Below, piece by piece: positions 8,749 to 15,851 of a stretch of 45,128 nucleotides of DNA. A program made the translations under genes and the position numbers. The notes under the pieces were generated by a model. That model was not told the origin of the DNA. It ran no database searches and was given only the letters and a program-made list of their open reading frames with translations. Source of the DNA: an uncultured Bacilli bacterium. GTDB taxonomy: Bacteria > Bacillota_I > Bacilli_A > RF39 > UBA660. The stretch spans positions 1-45,128 of the forward strand of contig CAKOKM010000008.1 in NCBI GenBank assembly GCA_934091015.1. Direction: 5' to 3'. Positions within the stretch are counted from its first letter, which is position 1, and each line of letters starts with the position of its first letter.

Positions 8749-9580
8749 TAAAGCTTTTACTAGATTTAAACATTATATATTAAATGTTTATAGAATATTA
8801 AATAAGCCAGAGATGGCCGTGTTGCCTGGTCAACTGGCTTTTTCAATAATTCTTTCAATAGTTCCAATTATAACGTTGATTGGATATGGAGCATCGTATT
8901 TTAATATATCAATGGATACTATTATTAATATGTTAAAAAGTAATTTTTCAGATAGTATAGTTGATATGATAGTACCAATAATAAGTGGAGATAGTATCGA
9001 TTTAAATTTAATTATAATGTTATGTTCAATGCTTTATTTTGCATCTAATGGACCTAGTTCTATAATATTTATTACTAATGAAATTTATGGTTATGAACAA
9101 ACAAGTTGGTTAAAGAGAAGAATTAAGGCTATGATTATGACATTTTTAGTTATTGTGCTATATTTGTTTATATTACTTGTACCAGTTTTTGGTAGTAAGA
9201 TAATTGATGCTATTGATTATTTTAATATTAAATCTGTTTTAACAAGTTTGTTAGGAATAATGCAGGGACCTATTTCTTGGGTAATTATTTTTATATTTAT
9301 TAAAGTTATATTTACTTTAGCTCCTAATAAAAGTGTTGATCCGGTTAGAATAAATGTGGGAGCAATATTTACTTCACTTGGATTTATTGTTGTAACTCAT
9401 TTTTATGGCTACTATGTTAATCATTTTGCTAAGTATGATATATTTTATGCTGGATTATCAAATGTGATGGTACTACTTTTATGGATTTATTTTTTAAGTA
9501 ATATATTGGTTATTGGAATATCATTAACAACCGAAGTAAATGAAGAAGATTTGCCAAAAAGTGGAAAGTTAAATTTTTAA
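8726..9580 (+). CDS. YihY/BrkB family integral membrane protein
   Basis: Six predicted membrane helices in 284 residues, with the family N-terminus (a basic helix, then LPGQLAFSIILSIVPII; the usual form is AAALAYYTLLSLFPLL) and the LLLWIYFLSNILVIG helix near the end. The family was once annotated as RNase BN, which is wrong. Its true role is unsettled, with transport or envelope functions proposed. It starts inside the last 23 nt of the receptor gene, so the two are co-transcribed. The exact start (8726 or 8732) is unclear because no good ribosome site is visible. A terminator-like hairpin follows at 9692-9719. Confidence 0.88.
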   Translation: MKMKNKINKAFTRFKHYILNVYRILNKPEMAVLPGQLAFSIILSIVPIITLIGYGASYFNISMDTIINMLKSNFSDSIVDMIVPIISGDSIDLNLIIMLCSMLYFASNGPSSIIFITNEIYGYEQTSWLKRRIKAMIMTFLVIVLYLFILLVPVFGSKIIDAIDYFNIKSVLTSLLGIMQGPISWVIIFIFIKVIFTLAPNKSVDPVRINVGAIFTSLGFIVVTHFYGYYVNHFAKYDIFYAGLSNVMVLLLWIYFLSNILVIGISLTTEVNEEDLPKSGKLNF

Positions 9581-9600
9581 ATTTAAGACATAATAAGAAT

Positions 9601-9700
9601 GTGCACACGAATATTACTTAGTGCACGATTAAATATTTTATGATATCAATCTAGTATTGTTGTACTAACGATATTGTAGAGTAATATTTGAGATGTGCAT
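9601..9700 (+). promoter_or_regulatory. Structured RNA element overlapping a terminator (candidate attenuator, riboswitch or sRNA)
   Basis: The ends pair as an almost continuous 18-bp stem: 9601-9607 with 9694-9700, then 9608-9618 with 9680-9690. The only break is a 3-nt bulge (9691-9693). Inside sits a second two-part hairpin (9643-9647 with 970-9674 counted in the same block, i.e. 9670-9674, and 9652-9656 with 9663-9667, loop TTGTTG). The 3' strand of the outer stem is also the 5' arm of the terminator at 9692-9713, so the two folds exclude one another. No known riboswitch class is recognised. Confidence 0.5.
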
Positions 9701-9719
9701 TTTGGTGTACATCTTTTTT
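9692..9719 (+). terminator. Intrinsic terminator, alternative fold of the upstream element
   Basis: An 8-bp stem (9692-9699 with 9706-9713, one G-T wobble) has a 6-nt loop and is followed by six T residues. It ends the receptor/BrkB transcript or a leader for the gene at 9832. Confidence 0.75.
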
Positions 9720-9831
9720 GATAGTTATCTGTACTTTGTATATTAAAAGTGGTCGATAACTTGCAATTTTAATAAAATAATAGAATTTATTTAAATTATA
9801 TGATAGTATTGATATTGAAGGTGGGATAATA

Positions 9832-10317
9832 ATGAAAAAGAAAAAATTAAAATCTATTAATTATGAAAGTAATGATACTAAGGAAATTAAAAGTTTAATA
9901 ATTATAACTATTATAGTTATTGCTATTGCAGTTGGATTATTCTTTTTAACTAATTATTTAAATAATAAGAAAGCAAATAGTAATACTAGTATTGATTATG
10001 ATACTTGTATAGTAGGTAATATGTTTAATAGACCATATAATGAATATTATGTATTTTTATATAGTAGTACTGATAAAAATGCATCTACATATAAAGGTTT
10101 AATTACTTCATATAAAGATAAAGATGATGCTTTAAAAGTTTATTATGTTGATATGAATGATAAGTTTAATAGTGCTTATTTAAGTGAAACAAGTAATAAA
10201 AAACCTAGTGAATCATCTGAAGTTAAAATTAATGAATCTGCTTTAATATTAATTAAAGATGGTAAAGTAGAAAAGTATTATGAATCTTTAGAAGATTATA
10301 AGACTGCTTTAAAATAA
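9832..10317 (+). CDS. Membrane-anchored protein with thioredoxin-fold-like domain lacking CxxC
   Basis: 161 residues: a lysine-rich cytoplasmic start, one membrane helix (about 23-43) and an extracytoplasmic domain of about 110 residues. The strand pattern (EYYVFLYS, then LKVYYVDMND, then SALILIKDGKVEKYYES) matches a thioredoxin-like fold, but the usual CxxC after the first strand is absent. Only one cysteine (C56) lies outside the membrane, so it is unlikely to be an oxidoreductase. A chaperone or adaptor role is possible but unproven. The start is supported by AAGGTGG 7-8 nt upstream. It is preceded by the RNA element at 9601-9719 and followed by its own terminator. Confidence 0.7.
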   Translation: MKKKKLKSINYESNDTKEIKSLIIITIIVIAIAVGLFFLTNYLNNKKANSNTSIDYDTCIVGNMFNRPYNEYYVFLYSSTDKNASTYKGLITSYKDKDDALKVYYVDMNDKFNSAYLSETSNKKPSESSEVKINESALILIKDGKVEKYYESLEDYKTALK

Positions 10318-10347
10318 AAACTTAGTGTAAAATTACTAAGTTTTTTT
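10316..10347 (+). terminator. Terminator after the anchored thioredoxin-like gene
   Basis: ACTTAGT (10320-10326) pairs with ACTAAGT (10335-10341). A-residues before and seven T residues after extend the stem. Confidence 0.75.
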
Positions 10348-10399
10348 ATTTGTTTTTATTAAAAATATGTTATTATGATATTGTATAGGATATGATGAT

Positions 10400-11584
10400 A
10401 TGAAGGATTATTTAAAGAAAACAAAATTTGAATTATGGGAAGTTATAGCTATTACATTATTTTCATCTCTTGTGATGAGTTTTTGTACTGGATATTTAGT
10501 TTATAGAAGTTCATGTGGAAAAGTAACTTCAGTTAATGGTGATGAATATTTAGCTGAATTATATAAGGCTTATGATGAAATAAAATCAAATTATTATAGT
10601 AGTGTTGATTTAGGTAGTTTAGTTGATGCTGGAATAAAGGGAATGTTTAGTTATTTAGGGGATCCTTATACAACTTATTTAGATAAAGATCAAACCGATA
10701 ATTTAACTGATTCTTTAAAAGGAACACAACATGGAATTGGTGTACTTATAAATGTAAGTGATGAGGAAAAAAAGATTATAATTTCCAGGGTTTATGATAA
10801 TACACCAGCTATGGAAGCAGGATTGGTTAGTGGAGATGAAATAGTTAAAGTTAATGATAAGCTTGTTAGTGAGGCTGAAAATTTGAAAGATATTACTGCT
10901 TTAATTAAGAGCAGTGATGAGGTAAAATTAGTTATCCAAAGAGATGGTGTTGATAAAGAGTATATTTTAAAAACTGCAGATTTTTATAATCCTTCAGTCG
11001 AAGAAAATATTATTGAAGGAGAAAATGGTAATAAGATTGGATATTTACAAATTTCTAAGTTTAATGAGACAGCTTATGAACAATTTAATCAAAAGTTAAA
11101 TAAAATTGAATCTAATGGCATTTATAGTTTGATTATTGATTTAAGAGGTAATACGGGTGGCTTTTTATCTGCTGCGACTAAGATAAGTGAATTATTCTTA
11201 AAAAAAGGTGAAGTAATTTATTCGCTTAATGAGCAATCTGGTACTAAGGTTACCTATGATGAAACAGAGGAGTCTAGAAATTATAAAGTTTTTGTTTTAG
11301 TTAATGAAAGCTCGGCTTCGGCATCAGAAATTCTTGCGGCTGCATTACAAGATAGTTATGGGGCTAAATTGGTTGGTGCTAGGACATATGGTAAAGGTAA
11401 GGTTCAAAAAACAAATAAAATGTCTGATGGAACTATGTATAAATATACAAGCGCTAAATGGTTAACTCCTAAGGGTGAATGTATTGATGGAGTTGGATTA
11501 AAACCAGATATTGAAATTTCAAATGGTGATGAATTATTAAAAGATTTGGTACTTGAAAAAGCCATAGAAGAGATACAAAAATAG
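10400..11584 (+). CDS. S41 family carboxy-terminal processing protease (CtpA/CtpB-like)
   Basis: Membrane-anchored serine protease acting outside the membrane on C-termini of envelope or signalling proteins. Order: one N-terminal helix (about 15-36), a helical cap with YLGDPYTTYLD, a PDZ domain (about 115-190, with GIGVLIN and SGDEIVKVND) and the S41 core with IDLRGNTGG. The catalytic serine lies in SSASASE (304-310) and the general-base lysine in YGKGK (about K332). The C-terminal LTPKGECIDGVGLKPD segment is also typical. 394 residues is normal for the family. AGGA lies 9 nt before the ATG. The gene sits alone between terminator-like signals, so its partner is not evident here. Confidence 0.92.
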   Translation: MKDYLKKTKFELWEVIAITLFSSLVMSFCTGYLVYRSSCGKVTSVNGDEYLAELYKAYDEIKSNYYSSVDLGSLVDAGIKGMFSYLGDPYTTYLDKDQTDNLTDSLKGTQHGIGVLINVSDEEKKIIISRVYDNTPAMEAGLVSGDEIVKVNDKLVSEAENLKDITALIKSSDEVKLVIQRDGVDKEYILKTADFYNPSVEENIIEGENGNKIGYLQISKFNETAYEQFNQKLNKIESNGIYSLIIDLRGNTGGFLSAATKISELFLKKGEVIYSLNEQSGTKVTYDETEESRNYKVFVLVNESSASASEILAAALQDSYGAKLVGARTYGKGKVQKTNKMSDGTMYKYTSAKWLTPKGECIDGVGLKPDIEISNGDELLKDLVLEKAIEEIQK

Positions 11585-11586
11585 AG

Positions 11587-11614
11587 GAATGCTTTAGTTG
11601 TGTTCTTTTATTTT
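11587..11614 (+). terminator. Weak terminator after the S41 protease
   Basis: A 6-bp stem with two G-T pairs (11587-11592 with 11600-11605) is followed by TTTTATTTT. Confidence 0.4.
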
Positions 11615-11665
11615 ACGTAAATATTAAATTTTGTGAAGAAGAATATTTTAAAATAAAAAACTTAG

Positions 11666-11674
11666 TGATATAAT
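11666..11674 (+). promoter_or_regulatory. Extended -10 promoter for the decayed ECF ATPase-truA operon
   Basis: TGATATAAT is a perfect extended -10 (TG 11666-11667, TATAAT 11669-11674). The -35 is poor. AAGGGTGG at 11687-11694 is the ribosome site for 11699. Confidence 0.5.
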
Positions 11675-11698
11675 AACAAACAAGACAAGGGTGGTTAT

Positions 11699-12445
11699 AT
11701 GAATACATTAACTTTTAAAGATTATAATTTGAAATTAGATTTAGTTCCTTTTACTAATATAATAGGTGGGATTGCTTCGGGTAAAACTTATTTACTTAAA
11801 ACATTAATTAATCAAAGCGATAGCAGTTCTGTATTTATTGATGATAAAAATATAAATGAATATGATATTAATTTTTTAAGAAAAAATATTACAGCAGTAC
11901 TTAATAATTTTATATTTAATACGAGTAAGGTTAAAAGTGAACTTGAATATTATCAAAAATGTTTAAATTATGATGCTAAAACTATAGAAAGCAACATTAA
12001 AAAGTTTGTTACCTTTTTTAAATTAAATAGTATTATTGATAAAGAAATTGGGCAAATTACTAGAAGTGAAAAAGCTTTTATTAAAATATTATCATTGTTA
12101 ATTATTAATCCAAGAATTATTGGGATTGATGATATGCTTACTTATTTAGATAATAAGGATAAATTAAAGATAGTTAAATATGGTAAAGAAAATAAGATTT
12201 CAATACTTAATGTAACAAGTAATAGTGAAGAGTTGTTATTAGGAACTAAAATAGTTGTACTTGATAATTTTCATTCAGTTATGTACGAAGATACTTTAGA
12301 AGTTTTATCTAATGATAAGGTTTTGAGTAAAATTGGAATGAATATGCCATTTATTGCAGAATTATCAAGCAATTTAAATTATTATGATTTATTAAAAGAA
12401 AAGTATTTTGATATTAATTCTTTAGTTGGTGAATTATGGAAGTAA
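11699..12445 (+). CDS. Degenerate ECF-transporter ATPase (EcfA-like)
   Basis: The 248-residue protein follows the EcfA layout. Walker A is kept as GGIASGKT (23-30). A Q-loop region reads VLNNFIFN, with Asn replacing Gln. The LSGGQ signature is reduced to ITRSE. Walker B is IIGIDDM, with Asp where the catalytic Glu should be. The H-loop region reads NVTSNSEE instead of THDMDE. The C-terminal end matches the EcfA extension (GMNMPFIAELSSNL, compare G-L-D-x-P-F-x-x-E-L). It may still bind ATP but should not hydrolyse it in the normal way. The position directly ahead of truA is where ecfA1-ecfA2-ecfT-truA lies in Bacillota, but no ecfT is present. It overlaps the next gene by 10 nt. Confidence 0.75.
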   Translation: MNTLTFKDYNLKLDLVPFTNIIGGIASGKTYLLKTLINQSDSSSVFIDDKNINEYDINFLRKNITAVLNNFIFNTSKVKSELEYYQKCLNYDAKTIESNIKKFVTFFKLNSIIDKEIGQITRSEKAFIKILSLLIINPRIIGIDDMLTYLDNKDKLKIVKYGKENKISILNVTSNSEELLLGTKIVVLDNFHSVMYEDTLEVLSNDKVLSKIGMNMPFIAELSSNLNYYDLLKEKYFDINSLVGELWK

Positions 12446-13053
12446 TGTATTCTAATCAACCTAATAATGGATATTTTGCAGTTAAACAATTAGTTGGATT
12501 TTATGGTGAAATAGATGATTTGAGTATTCTTATTGATAATATTAAAATAGATGAATTAAATGTTAAATATAAAGTAAAAAAATATATAGAATATAATAAA
12601 GATTATTTTGAAATATTAGATTTAGAAAGTGAATTTTTAAATAAAAAGATAAGTGAATTGTCTTATTCTGAATTTAAGATTTTATTGTTTTTAGAAATTG
12701 TTAATAAAAATCCAAAATTAATGATTTTAAATTATTTTGATGTTGGATTTAATAGTAAATATAAAAGAAAAATTATTAAACTTATTAAATTTGTTAAAGC
12801 TTCTTTAAATATTAATTTTATTGTAATTAGTAATGATGTTAATTTTATGAATAAATTAGTTAAACATGTTATTGTTTGTAAAAATAAAATTATTAAATAT
12901 CAGGGTAGTATTATTAACGCAATTAAAGAGGAATATATTGAAGAACCTCCAATTTATAATTTTATTAGATTAGCAAATGAGAAAGGGGCTAATTTGGAAT
13001 ACACTTTAGATGGAAAAGATTTATTAAAGGATATTTATAGGAGTGTTTTTTAA
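12436..13053 (+). CDS. Second degenerate EcfA-like protein without a Walker A motif
   Basis: 205 residues with no P-loop at all. The C-terminal half still lines up with an ECF ATPase. LSYSE stands at the LSGGQ position. MILNYFDVGFN stands where LILDEPTAGLD is expected, with Asp and catalytic Glu both lost. IVISNDVNFMNKLVKHVIV stands for the VSHDMDEVAKYADRVIV segment, with the H-loop His replaced by Asn. The terminal domain ends in RLANEKGANLEYTLDGKDLL, as in EcfA2. It is almost certainly not an ATPase. The reading frame is intact, so it may be kept as a scaffold. The start may be 12436 (GGTGA 3 nt away) or 12445, which overlaps the previous stop as TAATG. It is coupled to truA by another TAATG at 13051-13055. 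Confidence 0.7.
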   Translation: MEVMYSNQPNNGYFAVKQLVGFYGEIDDLSILIDNIKIDELNVKYKVKKYIEYNKDYFEILDLESEFLNKKISELSYSEFKILLFLEIVNKNPKLMILNYFDVGFNSKYKRKIIKLIKFVKASLNINFIVISNDVNFMNKLVKHVIVCKNKIIKYQGSIINAIKEEYIEEPPIYNFIRLANEKGANLEYTLDGKDLLKDIYRSVF

Positions 13054-13775
13054 TGAAATATTTTGCTAGTGTAAGTTATGATGGATCTAAATTCTATGGA
13101 TTTCAAAGATTGGAAGATTATGATACTGTTCAAAAAGAATTGGAAAGAGCACTAAGTATTATAAATAAAAACTTTGTTGCTGTTAAAGGTGCTGGTAGAA
13201 CTGATAGAGGTGTTCATGCTTATAGTCAGGGAGTTTGCTTTGAACTAAATGGAAGTGTTCCAACTAATAAATTAAAGGATGTTATTAATAGAGTATTAAA
13301 TGATTATGTTCATATTAATTATGTTGAAGAAGTAAGAGATGATTTTCATCCTAGATTTGATGCTAAAAAAAAGAAATACGAATATGTTATTAATTTAGGT
13401 GAATTTGATCCAATAATTAATGATTATGTTTATAATTATAATAATAAATTAAATATAAAAAAGATGATAAGAGCTAGTAAAGCATTTATTGGTTTTCATT
13501 CTTTTAAAGCTTTTACTTCAGGTGCTAGAGAAAACTATAATAGTGTTATATATAAAATTAAATTTAAGAGAAAAGGTGACTTTTTAACTATTACATTTGT
13601 AGGAAAGAGTTTTTACAGATACATGGTTAGAAATATGGTTGGTGCTTTGATACAGGCTGGTAATGATAAACTTGATAAAGATGATATAAAGATGATGTTA
13701 GACAAGGAGAAAGTAAATTGTAAGTATAATACAGCACCTGCTTGTGGATTGTATTTAGTTAATGTTTACTATTAA
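13053..13775 (+). CDS. truA: tRNA pseudouridine(38-40) synthase TruA
   Basis: Converts U38, U39 and U40 in tRNA anticodon arms to pseudouridine. The catalytic aspartate lies in GAGRTDRGVHA (D51). Other family segments are YDGSKFYGFQ near the start, FHPRFDAKKKKYEY and the C-terminal GKSFYRYMVRNMVGALIQAG. At 240 residues it is normal length. Translation is coupled to the preceding EcfA-like gene by TAATG. The truA position behind ecfA-like genes matches the ancestral Bacillota order with ecfT removed. Confidence 0.95.
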   Translation: MKYFASVSYDGSKFYGFQRLEDYDTVQKELERALSIINKNFVAVKGAGRTDRGVHAYSQGVCFELNGSVPTNKLKDVINRVLNDYVHINYVEEVRDDFHPRFDAKKKKYEYVINLGEFDPIINDYVYNYNNKLNIKKMIRASKAFIGFHSFKAFTSGARENYNSVIYKIKFKRKGDFLTITFVGKSFYRYMVRNMVGALIQAGNDKLDKDDIKMMLDKEKVNCKYNTAPACGLYLVNVYY

Positions 13776-13783
13776 ATTAGGGT

Positions 13784-14662
13784 ATGAATGAATTAGATTT
13801 AATGGATAAAAGTAAAAATGATTATCAGTTGGTTACGGAACTTAGTAAAATTGTTAGAAATTATAAAGATAAAAATAAACCTGTTGATAGAAATTTTGTT
13901 AATAATGTAGTGAATGCATGTTTAATTAATAGTGAGATTGATTTAAAAAATGGTGTTATTATTGCTGGAAATTCTAAGATATTGGAAAATGATTTTAATT
14001 CTTGTTATGTTGATGATACGATAATTTATTCATCGATATCTTTAAAGAATTTTTATGAAATGCTTGATAAATTTGGTAGCGCATATAATTTTGGCGATCG
14101 TTATATGCTTTCCTATTATTCTGTAATGTGTACTCTTATACATGAAATATCGCATGCTAGGCAGGATTATATAGTAAAAAATTATCCTTATTCTTTTGCA
14201 GGAATGATTTATTCTTATAGTAATAATGTGTTTGAAAATGAACAAGAATTTTATGATATTTATTATGATTGTTTTCCAGAAGAGAGAAATGCATTTTTAA
14301 GAGGAACCTATATTTCGAGTAAGGTTATGGAGTATGTTTATGGTGATAAATTATCATTATTTTTTAAAGGATTATTTTTTGATGAATTATTGATTAATTA
14401 TGATTATAATATGTATCCATTGAAAAGATTTGGTGATGCTTGTAAAAAATTTGGATATGATTATTTTGAATATTTAATTCCTAATGTTGAATTAACACAT
14501 GATAATTTTTTTGATCGGGTTTGGAGTGGTTATAAGTTGACAGAAGGTGAATATGATCATCTAATTGATTTAAATATTGGATTGTTTAATCCTGAGAATG
14601 ATTTAATAAAGGAACATTATAAGAAAACTTCTATAAAAAGTTTGATTTTAGATAAAAAATAA
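13784..14662 (+). CDS. Putative zinc metallopeptidase-like protein (HExxH)
   Basis: Family not recognised. 292 residues, no signal peptide or membrane helix, so probably cytoplasmic. A clear HExxH motif, HEISH (120-124), lies in the helix TLIHEISHARQDYIV. About 42 residues later PEERNA (165-170) offers a glutamate in a helix as a possible third zinc ligand, as in gluzincin-type proteins with a downstream E-x-x-A. The rest is rich in Tyr, Phe and Asp. The start is 8 nt after truA. The nearby AGGG is too close to the ATG (about 1 nt), so expression may depend on coupling to truA. Peptidase activity is inferred from the motif only. Confidence 0.6.
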   Translation: MNELDLMDKSKNDYQLVTELSKIVRNYKDKNKPVDRNFVNNVVNACLINSEIDLKNGVIIAGNSKILENDFNSCYVDDTIIYSSISLKNFYEMLDKFGSAYNFGDRYMLSYYSVMCTLIHEISHARQDYIVKNYPYSFAGMIYSYSNNVFENEQEFYDIYYDCFPEERNAFLRGTYISSKVMEYVYGDKLSLFFKGLFFDELLINYDYNMYPLKRFGDACKKFGYDYFEYLIPNVELTHDNFFDRVWSGYKLTEGEYDHLIDLNIGLFNPENDLIKEHYKKTSIKSLILDKK

Positions 14663-14759
14663 ATTAATTTTATTATTAAAAAATATTTTTGTTGATAATG
14701 ATTATAATAAAAAATAGACAATAAAATAATAAAATGATATTATTTAGGTGTGATGTAGA

Positions 14760-15794
14760 ATGAATATAATTATTAATGGACATAATATGTTTAAAATATT
14801 AATTGTTACTTTTTTATGTTCTGTATGTTTAGTTCCCCTTGCTAAAATTGTTGCTAAACATATTGGAGCAATAGATATGCCTAATGAGAGAAAAGTACAT
14901 AAAAAGCCAATGCCTAGATTAGGAGGGCTCGCTATATTCTTATCATTTATGTTTGGATATATGTTGTTTGCTCCTTTAAATGAACAAATGATTTCTATCT
15001 TAATGGGTGGATTTATAATTGTTTTATTAGGTATTTGTGATGATATTAAACCAATAAGGGCTAGATATAAATTTATAGTGCAAATTATTGCTGCTAGTAT
15101 TGTTGTTTTTTATGGTAATATTTATTTACCAAATATAAGTGCTTTAGGATTATCTATTGAATTTGGTAGATTTGGTTATCCGTTAGCAATATTTTTTATT
15201 ATTTCTATAATTAATGCGATAAATTTAATTGATGGGTTAGATGGACTTGCTAGTGGAACTAGTGCAATATTTTTCGCAACAATTACTATTATAGCTGTTT
15301 TACTTGATAGGTTATATGGGCTTGATGTAGTATTATGTGTTATTATGCTCGGCAGTACTTTAGGATTTTTAGTTTATAATAAACCACCAGCTTCAATATT
15401 CTTAGGAGATACTGGTAGTACTTTTTTAGGATTTATTATTGCTATTATAGCTCTTTTGGGATATAAAACGGCAACATTTACAAGTTTAATTATTCCAATA
15501 TTTATTTTATTTTTACCTATTCTAGATACTGTGTTTGCAATGATTAGACGTTATTTAAAGGGAGAAAATATAGGTGAGCCTGATAAGGAACATTTACATC
15601 ATCAATTACTTAAACTTAATAATAGTACTACTAAAACAGTATTAATTATGTATGGAATTGATATATTATGTTCTGTAATAAGTGTATTATATGCTTTAGG
15701 ATATAATTTAATTGCAATTGTTTTATATTTAATTTTATTTGTATTTATATTATTTTTGATATATAAAACTGATATATTATTTAAACATAAATAG
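14760..15794 (+). CDS. tagO: Undecaprenyl-phosphate GlcNAc-1-phosphate transferase (TagO/WecA family)
   Basis: Polytopic membrane enzyme (about 10-11 helices, 344 residues) that transfers GlcNAc-1-P from UDP-GlcNAc to undecaprenyl phosphate, the first step of teichoic-acid linkage units and many surface glycans. Family motifs are visible: RKVHKKPMPRLGG near 42-56, the Mg-binding pair in GICDDIKP, NLIDGLDGLASG, FLGDTGSTFLGF and the cytoplasmic HLHHQLLK loop near the C-terminus. The last of these marks the WecA/TagO branch rather than MraY. AGGTG stands 9 nt before the ATG. A terminator overlaps the stop, so this gene may be transcribed separately from the following cluster. It could alternatively prime with another HexNAc. 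Confidence 0.92.
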   Translation: MNIIINGHNMFKILIVTFLCSVCLVPLAKIVAKHIGAIDMPNERKVHKKPMPRLGGLAIFLSFMFGYMLFAPLNEQMISILMGGFIIVLLGICDDIKPIRARYKFIVQIIAASIVVFYGNIYLPNISALGLSIEFGRFGYPLAIFFIISIINAINLIDGLDGLASGTSAIFFATITIIAVLLDRLYGLDVVLCVIMLGSTLGFLVYNKPPASIFLGDTGSTFLGFIIAIIALLGYKTATFTSLIIPIFILFLPILDTVFAMIRRYLKGENIGEPDKEHLHHQLLKLNNSTTKTVLIMYGIDILCSVISVLYALGYNLIAIVLYLILFVFILFLIYKTDILFKHK

Positions 15795-15814
15795 ATTTTT
15801 ATTTATGTTTTTTT
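15783..15814 (+). terminator. Strong terminator overlapping the tagO stop
   Basis: A perfect 11-bp AT-rich stem (15783-15793 with 15800-15810) has a 6-nt loop and then a T-run. Confidence 0.7.
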
Positions 15815-15851
15815 GATTATTTGATAAAATTTTTTTAGAAAGAGATTTTTT

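Noticed and set aside
14715..14743. Promoter TAGACA-17-TATTAT for tagO
   Set aside because: The hexamers and spacing fit, but the predicted transcript start would fall at or after the ribosome site (14746-14750), leaving no usable leader.
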